Positions 30,254-41,360 of a stretch of 64,000 nt of DNA are shown here, piece after piece (the first letter of the stretch is position 1; the number at the start of each line of letters is the position of its first letter). The translations under genes were made by a program, and so were the position numbers. Source of the DNA: Streptomyces sp. ASQP_92 (GTDB taxonomy: Bacteria > Actinomycetota > Actinomycetes > Streptomycetales > Streptomycetaceae); contig NZ_JAODUA010000003.1 in assembly GCF_025399895.1 (NCBI RefSeq), forward strand, positions 496,001 through 560,000, read 5' to 3'. The notes under the pieces are model-generated. The model searched no databases and was not told the DNA's origin. It saw only the letters and a program-made list of their open reading frames with translations.

Positions 30254-30946
30254 GTGGACCTCGAAAAGCACGCTCAGCCGGGCCCCGTGGAGCCCGCGAA
30301 GGCCGATCCCGCACCGCTCGCCGAGCCCCCCGCGCTGCGGGCCTCCGACGCCGACCGGGACCGGATCGCCGACATCCTGCGCGACGCGCTGGCCGAGGGT
30401 CGGCTCGACACCGCGGAGCACTCCGAGCGCATCGACGCGGTCTACCGCGCCAAGACCCTCGGTGAACTGGAGCCCCTGGTCAAGGACTTGCCGGTGAGCG
30501 GGGTCCGCCCCCGCCCGGCGGCCGGGCCCCGCGAGGCGCTGGAGACGGGCACCCCCGTCGACGCCGAGAACCTGATCGCGGTCTTCTCCAGCTCCACCCG
30601 CAAGGGCCGCTGGCGGGTCGGCCGGCGCACCAACGCCTTCGCCCTGTTCGGGAATGTGGAGATCGACCTCACCGAGGCGCTCTTCCAGCAGCGTCTGACC
30701 GTCATCAACGCCACCGCGATTTTCGGAAATGTGGAGGTGCGGGTCCCGGAGAATCTGAGCCTGCGCGGCAGCGGCACGGGGATCTTCGGCAACTTCGAGG
30801 TGCACACCCTGGAGGCCGACGACCCGGAGGCTCCGGTGGTCGTCGTCAATGGTCATTCCGTCTTCGGCAACATCGAGGCCAAGCCGAAGCGGGGCAAGCG
30901 CATCGCCGACCTGCACGACCGACTGCGCAAGCGCCTCGACTTCTGA
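30254..30946 (+). CDS. DUF1707 and LiaF-like domain protein
   Basis: The 230-residue protein has an N-terminal DUF1707 domain (ALRASDADRDRIADILRDALAEGRLDTAEHSERI, broken by a helix turn; about residues 28-82). The C-terminus holds repeated short beta units with the motif FGNVEI/FGNVEV/FGNFEV/FGNIEA (residues 135-215), as in LiaF/VraT-type cell-wall stress proteins. It has no membrane helix, so it is probably peripheral or cytosolic. The role is unknown; related domains sense envelope damage. The start is GTG 30254. Confidence 0.85.
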   Translation: MDLEKHAQPGPVEPAKADPAPLAEPPALRASDADRDRIADILRDALAEGRLDTAEHSERIDAVYRAKTLGELEPLVKDLPVSGVRPRPAAGPREALETGTPVDAENLIAVFSSSTRKGRWRVGRRTNAFALFGNVEIDLTEALFQQRLTVINATAIFGNVEVRVPENLSLRGSGTGIFGNFEVHTLEADDPEAPVVVVNGHSVFGNIEAKPKRGKRIADLHDRLRKRLDF

Positions 30947-31096
30947 CCCGGAACCGGCGCGCGGCGGCGCCGAGTTCAGGCCATCGGGCATCCGAGCGCA
31001 GTTCCGCCCTTAGGAACTCAGTGCATAGGCCCGCGTACAGCGGGTAGGGACTGTCGCATCGTCGCTCGCTCGCGAAGCCGTCGTCAGGAGTAGGCC

Positions 31097-31450
31097 GTGC
31101 TGCATCCGCCGCATCATTCCCTGCAGGTCGCCGCCGTTCCGCCGCAGCGTGGTCCAGCTCGGGAGGATCAGGCGGGCCCGTGGCACGCGGAGGCGGTCTG
31201 CCGCCGGGACGAGGCGGGCCTGTTCTTCGCCCCCTCCAAGGAACCGACGGCCGCCCGGCTCTCCCGCGAGGAGGCCGCCAAGCGGGTCTGCGCCCGGTGC
31301 CCGGTGATGGTGGAGTGCCGCGAGCACGCCCTGCTGATGCCCGAGCCGTACGGGGTGTGGGGCGGCCTGACCGCCGCCGAGCGCCGGGTGGTGATCGCCC
31401 GTCGGCGTCGTCGCGAGGTCGAGGTGAAGAAGTCCGCGTCCGCCGCGTAG
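31097..31450 (+). CDS. WhiB family iron-sulfur transcriptional regulator
   Basis: The 117-residue protein has the four cluster-binding cysteines C35, C65, C68 and C74 (VCRRDE and VCARCPVMVEC), followed by the family turn GVWGGLTAAERR and a basic tail (RRRRREVEVKK) for DNA contact. Wbl proteins bind a [4Fe-4S] or nitrosylated cluster and act with the principal sigma factor. Which paralogue this is cannot be fixed from sequence alone. The start is GTG 31097. A terminator follows and the convergent glpX lies beyond it. Confidence 0.92.
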   Translation: MLHPPHHSLQVAAVPPQRGPAREDQAGPWHAEAVCRRDEAGLFFAPSKEPTAARLSREEAAKRVCARCPVMVECREHALLMPEPYGVWGGLTAAERRVVIARRRRREVEVKKSASAA

Positions 31451-31460
31451 CTCTGCGTGA

Positions 31461-31502
31461 GTGAAGGGGTGCCCCCGCCGCACAACGGGGACGCCCCTTC
31501 AC
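31461..31502. terminator. Hairpin terminator between whiB-like gene and glpX
   Basis: GTGAAGGGGTGCCCC and GGGGACGCCCCTTCAC form a long stem with one internal mismatch. It sits 10 bases after the WhiB-family stop and 28 bases beyond the end of the convergent glpX. Confidence 0.75.
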
Positions 31503-31530
31503 CTACGTACGAACTGCCGTACTTCCAGGG

Positions 31531-32562
31531 CTACTTGGCCCGGTCGAAGTCGATCTGGCTGTATGCGCGCAGCTTGGACAGGCGGTGCGTCGAGTCGATC
31601 TGGCGGATGGTGCCCGACTTCGAGCGCATCACGAGCGACTGGGTCGTCGCGGTCTCCGCGCGGTAGCGGACTCCGCGCAGCAGCTCGCCGTCGGTGATGC
31701 CGGTGGCGACGAAGAACACGTTGTCACCGCTGACCAGGTCGTTGGTGGAGAGCGTGCGGTCCAGGTCGTGCCCGGCGTCGATCGCGCGCTGACGCTCGGC
31801 CTCGTCCTTGGGCCACAGCTTGCCCTGGATCACACCGCCCAGGCACTTGATCGCGCAGGCCGAGATGATGCCTTCCGGGGTGCCGCCGATGCCCATGAGC
31901 AGGTCGACGCCGGTGCCCTCGCGCACGGCCATGATCGAACCGGCGACGTCGCCGTCCGAGATGAACTTGATGCGGGCGCCGGTCTCCCGGATCTCCTTGA
32001 CGATGCCCTCGTGGCGGGGGCGGTCGAGGATGACCACGGTGACGTCCTCGGGGGAGGACTTCTTGGCCTTGGCCACCCGGCGGATGTTCACCGAGACCGG
32101 GGCGTTGATGTCGACGAAGTCGGCCGCCTCGGGGCCGGTGACCAGCTTGTCCATGTAGAAGACGGCGGACGGGTCGAACATGGCGCCCCGGTCGGCGGCC
32201 GCCAGCACGGCGATCGCGTTGGGCATGCCCTTGGCGTTCAGGGTGGTGCCGTCGATCGGGTCGACGGCGATGTCGACCTCGGGTCCGGTGCCGTCGCCGA
32301 TGCGCTCCCCGTTGTAGAGCATGGGGGCTTCGTCCTTCTCGCCCTCACCGATGACGACGATGCCGTTCATCGACACGGTGGAGACGAGGGTCCGCATGGC
32401 GTTGACCGCGGCGCCGTCCGCGCCGATCTTGTCCCCGCGGCCGACCCAGCGGCCGGCGGCCATGGCGGCCGCCTCGGTGACCCGGACGAGCTCAAGGGCC
32501 AGGTTGCGGTCCGGAGCCTCGGGGGAGACCTCGAGTTCGGACGGCAGATGATGCTCGGTCAT
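31531..32562 (-). CDS. glpX: Fructose-1,6-bisphosphatase, class II
   Basis: The 343-residue enzyme releases phosphate from fructose 1,6-bisphosphate in gluconeogenesis. Family motifs are [17 protein letters not shown], the metal-binding [10 protein letters not shown], and [12 protein letters not shown] with [16 protein letters not shown] in the C-terminal half. ATG 32562 was chosen; AAAGGTG lies nine bases upstream, and the longer open frame (to 32757) overlaps the divergent DUF4245 gene. Streptomyces lack a typical class I enzyme, so this is likely the main fructose bisphosphatase. Confidence 0.95.
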   Translation of the reverse strand: MTEHHLPSELEVSPEAPDRNLALELVRVTEAAAMAAGRWVGRGDKIGADGAAVNAMRTLVSTVSMNGIVVIGEGEKDEAPMLYNGERIGDGTGPEVDIAVDPIDGTTLNAKGMPNAIAVLAAADRGAMFDPSAVFYMDKLVTGPEAADFVDINAPVSVNIRRVAKAKKSSPEDVTVVILDRPRHEGIVKEIRETGARIKFISDGDVAGSIMAVREGTGVDLLMGIGGTPEGIISACAIKCLGGVIQGKLWPKDEAERQRAIDAGHDLDRTLSTNDLVSGDNVFFVATGITDGELLRGVRYRAETATTQSLVMRSKSGTIRQIDSTHRLSKLRAYSQIDFDRAK

Positions 32563-32689
32563 CGGAGCGCACCTTTCTGTACGGCGACGGCCGCAGGATA
32601 AAGAGGGTGCTAGGACTCTATCCGTACGTCGACAAATTGAGCAGAGGGGCCCACGTATGAGCGGCGACATGACCTGAGACCATGGGGTC

Positions 32690-33244
32690 GTGGCAGGAAC
32701 GCGCAGCAGCAAGCAGACAGTCCGGAACATGCTGCAGTCGCTGGCGGTGATCGGCATCGCGGCGGCTGTGATCTATGTGTTCATCCCGCACGACGAATCG
32801 GATGCCCCTCCGCTCAAGCCGGTCAACTACACGGTCGAGCTGTCGACCGTGCGCAGGGCCGCGCCCTACCCGGTCGCGGCGCCGGTCGGCCTGCCCGACC
32901 AGGACAAGTGGCGGGCGACCTCGGTGTCGTACGACGGCGCCAAGAACAACGCCTGGCACCTGGGGTTCCTCGACCCGCAGAACCAGTACGTGGCCATCGA
33001 GCAGTCGACCGCGCCCTTCGAGAAGTACGTCGCCGAGGTCAGCAAGAACGCGACCAGGACCGACAAGTCGCAGAAGATCGCGGGCGCGACCTGGACCTTC
33101 TGGGACGGCCCCAAGTACGACGCCCTCGTCCGCCAGGACCAGGGCTCCACGACCGTGGTGACCGGCACGGCACCGTATGAGCAGCTGGTGACTATGGCCG
33201 GGTCCCTGGAGTCGAAGAAGGAGTCCAGGGAAGCGACGGGCTGA
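32690..33244 (+). CDS. DUF4245 single-pass membrane protein
   Basis: The 184-residue protein has one N-terminal transmembrane helix ([17 protein letters not shown], about residues 13-29) and an extracytoplasmic domain with [25 protein letters not shown] and [18 protein letters not shown]. That matches DUF4245, an actinobacterial family of unknown function. It is divergent from glpX, sharing a 127-base promoter region. The start is GTG 32690. A perfect terminator follows. Confidence 0.88.
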   Translation: MAGTRSSKQTVRNMLQSLAVIGIAAAVIYVFIPHDESDAPPLKPVNYTVELSTVRRAAPYPVAAPVGLPDQDKWRATSVSYDGAKNNAWHLGFLDPQNQYVAIEQSTAPFEKYVAEVSKNATRTDKSQKIAGATWTFWDGPKYDALVRQDQGSTTVVTGTAPYEQLVTMAGSLESKKESREATG

Positions 33245-33279
33245 CCGCGACACCGCCCGGCCTGCCGCCGCGAACACCG

Positions 33280-33310
33280 AGGGCCCCGCACCGGAAAGGT
33301 GCGGGGCCCT
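33280..33310. terminator. Bidirectional hairpin terminator
   Basis: AGGGCCCCGCACC and GGTGCGGGGCCCT form a 13-bp perfect stem with loop GGAAA between the convergent DUF4245 and nitroreductase genes. Confidence 0.85.
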
Positions 33311-33328
33311 TGACGTAGCCGAACGGGC

Positions 33329-33919
33329 TCAGACGGTGGTGACGACGTCCTCGTAAGCCAGGCGCGGGCTACGCGGGAACCAGGCGTCCTCGCCGGGCTT
33401 GCCGATGTTGACGATCATCAGCGGGGTGTGGTCGTCGTCCAGGAACTCCTTCTGCACGCCGGCGAAGTCGAACCCGGTCATCGGGCCGGCGGCCAGGCCG
33501 GCGGCGCGGACGCCGACGATGAAGTACGCGGCCTGGAGCGCGCTGTTGAGCAGGGCGGCACCCTCGCGGACCGAACGCTCGGAGAAGAAGGCGTCCTTGG
33601 CGGCCGGGAAGTGCGGGAAGAGGGCGGGGAGCTCCTCGTGGAACTCGTTGTCCGCGGAGAGGATCGCCACGAGCGGGGCGGTGGCGGTCTTCGGGCGGTT
33701 GCCCTCGGCCATGTGCTGCACCAGGCGCTCGCGGGCCTCGGGGGAGCGGACCAGGGTCACGCGCAGCGGCGACTGGTTGAAGGCGGTCGGGCCGTACTTG
33801 ACCAGGTCGTAGATCGCCTGGACCTGCTCGTCGGTCACCGGCTCGTCCGTGAACGTGTTGGCGGTGCGGGCCTCGCGGAAGAGGAGGTCCTGGGCGGCGG
33901 GGTCAAGAACGAGGGACAT
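33329..33919 (-). CDS. Nitroreductase family protein, RutE-like (malonic semialdehyde reductase)
   Basis: The 196-residue flavoenzyme resembles the RutE/HadB branch of nitroreductases: ARTANTFTDEPVTDEQVQAIYDL, YGPTAFNQSPLR near residue 46, and the C-terminal LMIVNIGKPGEDAWFPRSPRL. RutE reduces malonic semialdehyde in pyrimidine breakdown. No other rut genes are close, so that substrate is not certain. ATG 33919 follows GAAGGTG; the ten extra codons upstream in frame are unlikely to be coding. Confidence 0.88.
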   Translation of the reverse strand: MSLVLDPAAQDLLFREARTANTFTDEPVTDEQVQAIYDLVKYGPTAFNQSPLRVTLVRSPEARERLVQHMAEGNRPKTATAPLVAILSADNEFHEELPALFPHFPAAKDAFFSERSVREGAALLNSALQAAYFIVGVRAAGLAAGPMTGFDFAGVQKEFLDDDHTPLMIVNIGKPGEDAWFPRSPRLAYEDVVTTV

Positions 33920-34081
33920 CTGAGAAACACCTTCCGGGCGGCTGATCAAGCGATGACTCGACCGTACGCCGATTTGTATTAGCTTTCAACTAAGCTATCT
34001 TCAGGGTGACCGGACTCACATCGAGAATGCGGGTCGGTGTCTCCATGCTCCCTGATCGGCCCGGGACCGCCGGGCCCGGGG

Positions 34082-34312
34082 TCACTCCTGCTCGGCGGGC
34101 TCCGCCAGCGCCGCGTCGAGACGGGCCCGGGCGCCCTCAAGCCAGCGGTGGCACACCTTTGCCAGTTCCTCGCCCCGCTCCCACAGTGCGAGGGACTCCT
34201 CCAGGGTGGTGCCCCCCGCTTCGAGGCGCCGTACGACGTCGATCAGCTCGTCCCGCGCCTGCTCGTACCCCAGTGCCGCGTCGCCCGACGCGGCCTCGTC
34301 CGTCTTGGCCAT
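34082..34312 (-). CDS. xseB: Exodeoxyribonuclease VII small subunit
   Basis: The 76-residue helical protein has the family motif [19 protein letters not shown] and [14 protein letters not shown] near the middle, with [11 protein letters not shown] at the end. It wraps around the large subunit to make the single-strand-specific nuclease exonuclease VII. The ATG at 34312 lies ten bases after the xseA stop on the same strand. The open frame extends upstream within xseA, but those codons are antiphase and not part of the protein. Confidence 0.92.
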   Translation of the reverse strand: MAKTDEAASGDAALGYEQARDELIDVVRRLEAGGTTLEESLALWERGEELAKVCHRWLEGARARLDAALAEPAEQE

Positions 34313-34322
34313 GCGATCCACC

Positions 34323-35537
34323 CTATGTCCGCGGTACGACAGTGACGTGCAGTTCGCCCTCGGCGACCCGGGCGCGCAGATCCTCACCGGGGCCCACCTC
34401 GCCGGGGGAGCGGACCACCTCGCCGCCGGCCCGCTGGAGCACCGCGTACCCGCGCTCCAGGGTGGCCGCGGGGGACAGCGCCACCACCCGGGCGTGGGTG
34501 TGCGAGAGCTCCGAGTCCGCCCGGTCCAGCAGGTGGCCGAGCACCCGGCGCGAACGGTGCAGCAGCGCGTCCACCTCGTCGGCCCGGTCGTCCACCATGC
34601 GGTGCGGCCGCTCCATCCAGGGCCGGGCCAGCATCCCCGCCAGGCCCCGCTCCTCGCGGTCGACCAGGCCCCTGACATGGCGGCGCGCCCGGTCCCGCAG
34701 CATCCGTACCCGGTCGAGCTCCTCGCCGACGTCCGGCACGACCTTCTTGGCCGCGTCGGTGGGGGTGGACGCGCGCAGGTCCGCCACCAGGTCGAGCAGC
34801 GGCGCGTCCGGCTCGTGGCCGATCGCCGAGACCACGGGCGTACGGCACTGGGCGACGGCCCGTACGAGCTCCTCGTCCGAGAAGGGCAGCAGGTCCTCCA
34901 CGCTGCCGCCGCCGCGGGCCACGATGATCACGTCCACGTCCGGCAGCGCGTCGAGCTCGCGCACGGCCCGCACCACCTGGGGCACCGCGTGCACCCCCTG
35001 CACCGCCACGTTGCGCACCTCGAAGCGGACCGCGGGCCAGCGCCGCCGGGCGTTCTCCAGAACGTCCCGCTCGGCCGCCGAGGCGCGGCCCACCACAAGA
35101 CCCACGAGCTGCGGCAGGAACGGCAGTTGGCGCTTGCGGTCCAGGGCGAACAGGCCCTCGGAGGCGAGCGTGCGCTTCAACTGCTCCAGTCTGGCGAGGA
35201 GTTCACCGATGCCGACCGGCCGTATCTCCACCGCCCGCAGCGAGAGCTGACCGCGCGGCGCGTACCACTCGGGCTTGGCGTGCACGACGACGCGCGCGCC
35301 CTCGGACACCACGTCCGCGACCGCGTCGAAGACCTGGCGGTAGCAGGTGACGCCCACCGAGATGTCGTGCGAGGGGTCGCGCAGCGTCAGGAACACCACG
35401 CCCGCGCCGGGCCGCCGTGAGAGCTGGGTGATCTGCCCCTCCACCCAGACCGCCCCGAGGCGGTTGATCCACCCCCCGATGAGGCGGGACACCTCGCCGA
35501 CGGGGAGCGGCGCGTCCGCACTCGTATTCAGAGCCAT
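34323..35537 (-). CDS. xseA: Exodeoxyribonuclease VII large subunit
   Basis: The 404-residue catalytic subunit degrades single-stranded DNA from both ends. It has an N-terminal OB fold ([24 protein letters not shown]), the catalytic region [25 protein letters not shown] around residues 189-213, a long coiled coil (HRVDELLRRARRHV-like helices, about 265-340) and the C-terminal [18 protein letters not shown]. Length is typical for actinobacteria. It is cotranscribed with xseB and ten bases from the permease stop upstream. Confidence 0.94.
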   Translation of the reverse strand: MALNTSADAPLPVGEVSRLIGGWINRLGAVWVEGQITQLSRRPGAGVVFLTLRDPSHDISVGVTCYRQVFDAVADVVSEGARVVVHAKPEWYAPRGQLSLRAVEIRPVGIGELLARLEQLKRTLASEGLFALDRKRQLPFLPQLVGLVVGRASAAERDVLENARRRWPAVRFEVRNVAVQGVHAVPQVVRAVRELDALPDVDVIIVARGGGSVEDLLPFSDEELVRAVAQCRTPVVSAIGHEPDAPLLDLVADLRASTPTDAAKKVVPDVGEELDRVRMLRDRARRHVRGLVDREERGLAGMLARPWMERPHRMVDDRADEVDALLHRSRRVLGHLLDRADSELSHTHARVVALSPAATLERGYAVLQRAGGEVVRSPGEVGPGEDLRARVAEGELHVTVVPRT

Positions 35538-35546
35538 GTACGCAGG

Positions 35547-37022
35547 CTAGCCCGCGCCACCGACAGTCCCGCCCCGCTCCGGGGGCTCCGGGTCCGGGCC
35601 GGAGCGGCGGCCCCACTGCATCGCCAGGACCACGAGCCCCACCGCCAGCCAGCCCAGCCCGACGAGCTGGGCGGTGGCCGTCGCCTCCCAGACCACCGCG
35701 ACGATGACCGCCGCCCCGAGCACCGGAACCACCACATGGCTCAGCCAGTTGGGGGCGCCCTCCATGCGGCGCACCGCGTACCAGGCGACCACGGAGACGT
35801 GCAGCAGGAAGAACGCGGTCAGCGCGCCCATGTCGACCACGGAGACGAGATGGTCCATGCCGTCGTCGCGCCGGGCCGCCCACACCGCGGCGATCAGCGT
35901 GACCACCGCGGCGAGCAGCAGCGCCGCGCGCGGCACCCCCGAGTCGGTCCGCGACAGCACACGCGGAAGCCGCCGGTCGCGGGCCATCGCGAAGACGAGC
36001 CGGCCCGCCGCGGCCTGCCCGGCCAGTGCCGCGAACGCCGCCCCGATCGCCTTGCTGACCGCGACCAGGGTGTGCAGCCAGCCGCCGACCGAGGCCTCGA
36101 CGGTGTCGTAGAACGCCGAGCCCTGCTTGACCGGATCGGCCGCGAGCTGCGCCGACGACATCGGTTCGAGCAGGGCCGCCAGATAGGACTGCGCGACGAA
36201 CAGGAACCCGGCGAGCACCAGGCAGAACAGCACCGCCCGCGCCACCTTCGCCGAGCCCCCGGTCACCTCCTCGGCGAACGTGGCGATCGCGTCGAAGCCC
36301 AGATAGGACAGGACCGCGACGGACACCGCCCCGAGCACCGCGCCCAGCGTGAACCCGGCGTCCCCGGTCAGCGGCGTCAGCCAGCCGCGCTGGGCGCCGT
36401 CCCGTACGAGCACCACCACCGCCGACACCACGAAGACGAGCAGCACCACGATCTCCATGGCGAGCACCGCGAAGCCGACCCGGGCGGCGGCCCGTACGCC
36501 CCACAGGTTCAGGAGGGTCGTGATCACGACGGCGATCGCCGTCCACACCCAGCGCGACACGGACGGCACGAGCGAGTTCATCGCGATGCCGGAGAAGAGG
36601 TAGGCGACGGCCGGGATCAGCAGATAGTCGAGCATCGCCATCCACCCGGCGATGAAGCCCGGCCCCTCGCCGAGCGCCTTGCGCGCGTACGCGAACACCG
36701 ACCCGGCCAGTGGGACGACCCGCACCATCTGGGCGTAGCTGAACGCGGTGAAGCCCATCGCGACCGTGGCCACCAGATAGACCAGTGCGACGGCTCCGTG
36801 CGACTTGGCGTCCAGGGTGCCGAAGATGCCGACCGGGGCCATGGGGGCGATGAACAGCAGCCCGTAGACCACCAGGTCGCGAAAGCCCAGGCTCCGCCGC
36901 AGCTGCCCGGTGGGCGCGGCCCCCTCGTCCGGGCCGGTGCCGCTCATGCGCCGGGGACGGCTCGCGCCACCCGTGCGGCGGGGGCGGTCCGGGTCCACGT
37001 GCTCCTCGCGTACGCCACTCAT
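35547..37022 (-). CDS. APC superfamily amino-acid permease
   Basis: The 491-residue protein has a hydrophilic N-terminus of about 45 residues and roughly twelve membrane helices. Helix 1 carries the family glycine-rich break [15 protein letters not shown], and helix 6 has the [16 protein letters not shown] motif that contacts the amino-acid backbone. The substrate is unknown. ATG 37022 was chosen; a later in-frame ATG at 36947 is possible. The gene is divergent from ispH; the region between contains a GC-rich tandem repeat. It lies ten bases ahead of xseA and may be cotranscribed with it. Confidence 0.88.
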   Translation of the reverse strand: MSGVREEHVDPDRPRRTGGASRPRRMSGTGPDEGAAPTGQLRRSLGFRDLVVYGLLFIAPMAPVGIFGTLDAKSHGAVALVYLVATVAMGFTAFSYAQMVRVVPLAGSVFAYARKALGEGPGFIAGWMAMLDYLLIPAVAYLFSGIAMNSLVPSVSRWVWTAIAVVITTLLNLWGVRAAARVGFAVLAMEIVVLLVFVVSAVVVLVRDGAQRGWLTPLTGDAGFTLGAVLGAVSVAVLSYLGFDAIATFAEEVTGGSAKVARAVLFCLVLAGFLFVAQSYLAALLEPMSSAQLAADPVKQGSAFYDTVEASVGGWLHTLVAVSKAIGAAFAALAGQAAAGRLVFAMARDRRLPRVLSRTDSGVPRAALLLAAVVTLIAAVWAARRDDGMDHLVSVVDMGALTAFFLLHVSVVAWYAVRRMEGAPNWLSHVVVPVLGAAVIVAVVWEATATAQLVGLGWLAVGLVVLAMQWGRRSGPDPEPPERGGTVGGAG

Positions 37023-37070
37023 GCGGCCAGTCTCACCGGCCGGGCGATCTTTGGCCCGCCGGGCAGTCCG

Positions 37071-37245
37071 GTCGGGCGCGGGGCGTCCCTCGGGCGGGCG
37101 GTGGCCGGGCGCGGGCGCCCCGCGGGCGGGTCGGTGGGTCGGGCGCGGGACGCCCCTCGGGCGGGCGGTGGCCGGGCGCGGGCGGGTCGGCGGGTCGGGC
37201 GCGGGACGCCCCTCGGGCGGGTCGGCGGGGCTGTCGGCGGTAGCC
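37071..37245. repeat. GC-rich imperfect tandem repeat upstream of ispH
   Basis: Three units starting GTCGGGCGCGGG(A/G)CG at 37071, 37138 and 37194 share the continuation CCCCTCGGGCGGGCGG and GGTGGCCGGGCGCGGGC. Unit lengths are 67 and 56 bases, the last being shortened. The array occupies the only promoter space for ispH and for the divergent permease gene. Confidence 0.75.
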
Positions 37246-37260
37246 CCTACCATGGACGGC

Positions 37261-38241
37261 ATGACTACTGCCGCTTCCCGCCGGGTCCTTCTCGCCGCTC
37301 CTCGTGGCTACTGCGCGGGCGTGGACCGTGCCGTGATCGCCGTGGAGAAGGCCCTGGAGCAGTACGGGGCGCCCATCTACGTCCGGCACGAGATCGTCCA
37401 CAACAAGTACGTCGTGCAGACCCTGGAGAAGAAGGGCGCGATCTTCGTCGAGCGGACGGAGGAGGTGCCCGAGGGCTCCATCGTGATGTTCTCCGCCCAC
37501 GGCGTGGCCCCGACCGTCCACGCGGAGGCCGCCGAGCGCAAACTGGCCACCATCGACGCGACCTGCCCGCTGGTCACCAAGGTCCACAAGGAGGCCGTGC
37601 GGTACGCGAAGGAGGACTACGACATCCTCCTGATCGGCCATGAGGGCCACGAGGAGGTCATCGGCACCTCCGGCGAGGCCCCGGACCACATCACCCTGGT
37701 CGACGGCCCGGACGACGTGGCGAACGTCGAGGTGCGCGACGAGTCGAAGGTCGTGTGGCTCTCCCAGACCACGCTCTCCGTCGACGAGACGATGGAGACG
37801 GTCGGCGCCCTCAAGAACAAGTTCCCCAACCTGCTCTCGCCGCCCAGCGACGACATCTGCTACGCCACGCAGAACCGCCAGGTCGCGGTGAAGAAGCTCG
37901 CCGAGGACGCCGAGCTGGTCATCGTCGTCGGCTCCAAGAACTCCTCGAACTCGATCCGCATGGTCGAGGTCGCCCTCGACGCGGGCGCCCCCGCCGCCCA
38001 CCTGGTGGACTTCGCGGACGAGATCGACGAGGCCTGGCTGGAGGGTGTCACCACGGTCGGCCTGACCTCCGGCGCCTCCGTGCCGGACGTCCTCGTCGAC
38101 GGCGTACTGGAATGGCTGGCCCAGCGCGGCTACGGCGACGTCGAGACGGTGAAGACGGCGGACGAGTCGATCACCTTCTCGCTGCCCAAGGAGCTCCGCC
38201 GCGACCTGCGCGCGGAGGCAGCCCAACTCGCGGGCGAGTAG
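37261..38241 (+). CDS. ispH: 4-hydroxy-3-methylbut-2-enyl diphosphate reductase
   Basis: The 326-residue iron-sulfur enzyme makes isopentenyl and dimethylallyl diphosphate, the last step of the MEP pathway. The cluster cysteines are in [10 protein letters not shown] (C18), DATCPLVTK (about C102) and [11 protein letters not shown] (about C200). The acid-base Glu lies in [15 protein letters not shown] sequence, and [11 protein letters not shown] binds the diphosphate. An in-frame ATG nine bases earlier (37252) is an equal candidate start; neither has a clear ribosome-binding site. It supplies precursors for the isoprenyl transferase at 4695-5456. Confidence 0.95.
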   Translation: MTTAASRRVLLAAPRGYCAGVDRAVIAVEKALEQYGAPIYVRHEIVHNKYVVQTLEKKGAIFVERTEEVPEGSIVMFSAHGVAPTVHAEAAERKLATIDATCPLVTKVHKEAVRYAKEDYDILLIGHEGHEEVIGTSGEAPDHITLVDGPDDVANVEVRDESKVVWLSQTTLSVDETMETVGALKNKFPNLLSPPSDDICYATQNRQVAVKKLAEDAELVIVVGSKNSSNSIRMVEVALDAGAPAAHLVDFADEIDEAWLEGVTTVGLTSGASVPDVLVDGVLEWLAQRGYGDVETVKTADESITFSLPKELRRDLRAEAAQLAGE

Positions 38242-38288
38242 CGCCGCCCAGTACGTCCCGCCGCGCGACCGCCCGTACGGTGGATCTC

Positions 38289-39041
38289 ATGAACGCCATG
38301 AGGAACGTGTTCGGAGTGGACATCGGCGGAACCGGCATCAAGGGTGCCCCGGTCGACCTGGAACGGGGCACGCTCGCGCGGGAGCGCCACAAAGTACTGA
38401 CCCCCCAGCCCGCGACCCCGGAAGCGGTCGCGGGCTGCGTCGCGGAGGTCGTGGAGCACTTCGGCTGGTCCGGTCCGGTGGGCGTCACCTTTCCCGGGGT
38501 GGTGACCGCGAACACCGTGCGTACGGCCGCGAACGTCTCCAAGGAGTGGGTGGGCGTGGACGCGGCCCGACTGCTCGGCGAACGGCTGGGAGGCGCGCCG
38601 GTCACCGTCCTGAACGACGCGGACGCGGCGGGCGTCGCCGAGATGCGCGTCGGCGCGGGCCGGGGCCGCGCGGGCACGGTGATCCTGCTGACCTTCGGTA
38701 CGGGCATCGGCAGCGCGGTCTTCACCGACGGTCATCTCGTCCCCAACACCGAGCTCGGCCACCTGGAGCTGCACGGCCACGACGCGGAGAAGCACGCCTC
38801 GACCAAGGTCAAGGAGGACGAGGACCTGAGCTGGCCGCACTGGGCACGCCGGGTCCAGAAGTACCTGGCCCATGTGGAGATGCTGTTCTCGCCCGACCTC
38901 TTCATCATCGGCGGCGGCGTCAGCCGCAAGGCCGCCAAGTTCCTCCCGCTGATCGAGGGCATCAAGGCGGAGATCGTCCCGGCGCAGCTCCAGAACGACG
39001 CGGGGATCGTGGGGGCGGGGATGGCGGCGTCGCGCGGCTGA
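38289..39041 (+). CDS. ppgK: Polyphosphate glucokinase
   Basis: The 250-residue ROK-family kinase phosphorylates glucose with inorganic polyphosphate or ATP. Motifs: phosphate loop GVDIGGTGIKG at residue 8, sugar-binding NDADAAGVAEMR, LTFGTGIGSAVF and ELGHLELHG, and the actinobacterial insert KVKEDEDLSWPHWARRVQKYL. Start ATG 38289; the ATG three codons later (MRNVFGVDIGG) is also possible. It lies 47 bases after ispH and may read through from it. The downstream 325 bases hold only degenerate repeats. Confidence 0.93.
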   Translation: MNAMRNVFGVDIGGTGIKGAPVDLERGTLARERHKVLTPQPATPEAVAGCVAEVVEHFGWSGPVGVTFPGVVTANTVRTAANVSKEWVGVDAARLLGERLGGAPVTVLNDADAAGVAEMRVGAGRGRAGTVILLTFGTGIGSAVFTDGHLVPNTELGHLELHGHDAEKHASTKVKEDEDLSWPHWARRVQKYLAHVEMLFSPDLFIIGGGVSRKAAKFLPLIEGIKAEIVPAQLQNDAGIVGAGMAASRG

Positions 39042-39049
39042 GCGGGTCG

Positions 39050-39366
39050 CCTTCCGGGCGGGGGTGGCGGGGGCGGGTTGCTTCGCGGGCAGGGGGTGGG
39101 GGCGGGTTGCTTCTTGGACCGGTGCGGCCGAGGCGGGGCTGGGCAGGGGATGGCCGAAGCGGGTTTCTTCCTGGGCCGGGGCGGCCGAGGCGGGCCCGGG
39201 CAGGGGGTGGCCGGGGCCGGTTGCTTCCCGGGCAGAGGGCGGTCGGCGCGGGTTGCTTCCCGGGCAGGGTGCGGTCGAAGTGCGGCCTGGGCAGGGGGTG
39301 GCCGAGGCAGGGCCTGGGCAGAGGGTGGCCGAAGTGGGCCCCCGGCAGAGGGTGCGCCGGGGCGGG
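39050..39366. repeat. Degenerate GC-rich minisatellite
   Basis: The gap between ppgK and the convergent DUF6542 gene is a run of diverged units combining GGGTTGCTTCC(C/T)GGGCAG with GGGTGGCCGAGGCGGG. GGTTGCTTC-like cores start near 39076, 39107, 39162 (GGTTTCTTC), 39219 and 39251. Later units lose the TTGCTTC core and repeat only GGCCTGGGCAGAGGGTGGCC. It contains no gene. Confidence 0.75.
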
Positions 39367-39951
39367 TCAGCGCCGGGCCGAGGCGGCGGGCTTGGCGAGG
39401 GCGCGCCGGCGCCCCATGAGCCGCACCTTCCGCACCGTGGCGATCACTCCGGCGACCAGTGTTCCCGCGTAGAGCCAGCCCGCGTGCAGGGCGAGGGCGG
39501 TGACCACGGCCATGGCCTGCCCGCCGAACCCGCCGGCGCCGCCCGCGACCGGGACGATGCCCACCGCGAACGCGATGGGGACGCAGATCGGGGCCGTCAC
39601 CAGGTCGGCGGCCCTCACCCAGAGCGCGGTCACCGCGCAGACCGGCAGGAACAGCACCCCGTACACCACGGGCGAGCCGTCGAAGAGCAGCCAGTCGAGG
39701 GTGCCGAGCGCCACCATCAGGGCGGCGGCGAACAGTCCGCCGCCGAGTCCGGTGAGCCGGGGGGAGGGGAGTCGGCGCAGCGCGAGGACGAGGGGCGGCA
39801 CCGGGCGGGTGCGGCCCGCCGCGCGGTAGACGGCGGCGCTCTCACCGCTCGCCGCCGCTCCGGACGCGCCGAGTGGCGCCCGGGAGGCTCCCGGTGCCGA
39901 GGTCCGTGCTCGCTGTCCGGGCTGGGGGCTGCGCGTCCTGTATTGCTCCAC
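39367..39951 (-). CDS. DUF6542-like membrane protein
   Basis: The 194-residue protein has a disordered Arg/Gln/Pro/Ala N-terminus (60 residues) and four hydrophobic helices: LTGLGGGLFAAALMVALGTL, GVLFLPVCAVTALWV, APICVPIAFAVGIVPVA and VTALALHAGWLYAGTLVAGV. It ends in a basic tail RRRALAKPAASARR. The GTG start at 39951 gives the N-terminus MEQYRTRSPQ, typical of Streptomyces homologues. An ATG at 39990 is possible upstream. The function is unknown. It is divergent from ychF. Confidence 0.8.
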   Translation of the reverse strand: MEQYRTRSPQPGQRARTSAPGASRAPLGASGAAASGESAAVYRAAGRTRPVPPLVLALRRLPSPRLTGLGGGLFAAALMVALGTLDWLLFDGSPVVYGVLFLPVCAVTALWVRAADLVTAPICVPIAFAVGIVPVAGGAGGFGGQAMAVVTALALHAGWLYAGTLVAGVIATVRKVRLMGRRRALAKPAASARR

Positions 39952-40174
39952 CGAACCAACGTAGGTCGCGACGGGGGCGTAACCGCCCATTGGACACGCC
40001 CATTGCGCATGCCCTTTGGGCGAGCTTGCCCGTGCGTTCGAGGGTCCGGGGCCGTCATGGGCACGATCGCGGGCCCGGAAACCCGGGCCGTCACGGCCGG
40101 GATCGCGCGCCCGTAAACTGGTGGGCGGTCCACTTTCAGGACCGTCCACCGCCCTCGTACCGGGAAGTCGCCAC

Positions 40175-41263
<1,089 letters not shown>

Positions 41264-41360
41264 CGGGTTCGTAACTGTGAGCTAGTTAATTTTTCAAGTA
41301 TGCAGCTCGGAAGAGGTCGGGCTCTGGTGAGCCCGGCCCCTTCCGCATTCCCGTGCTGAC

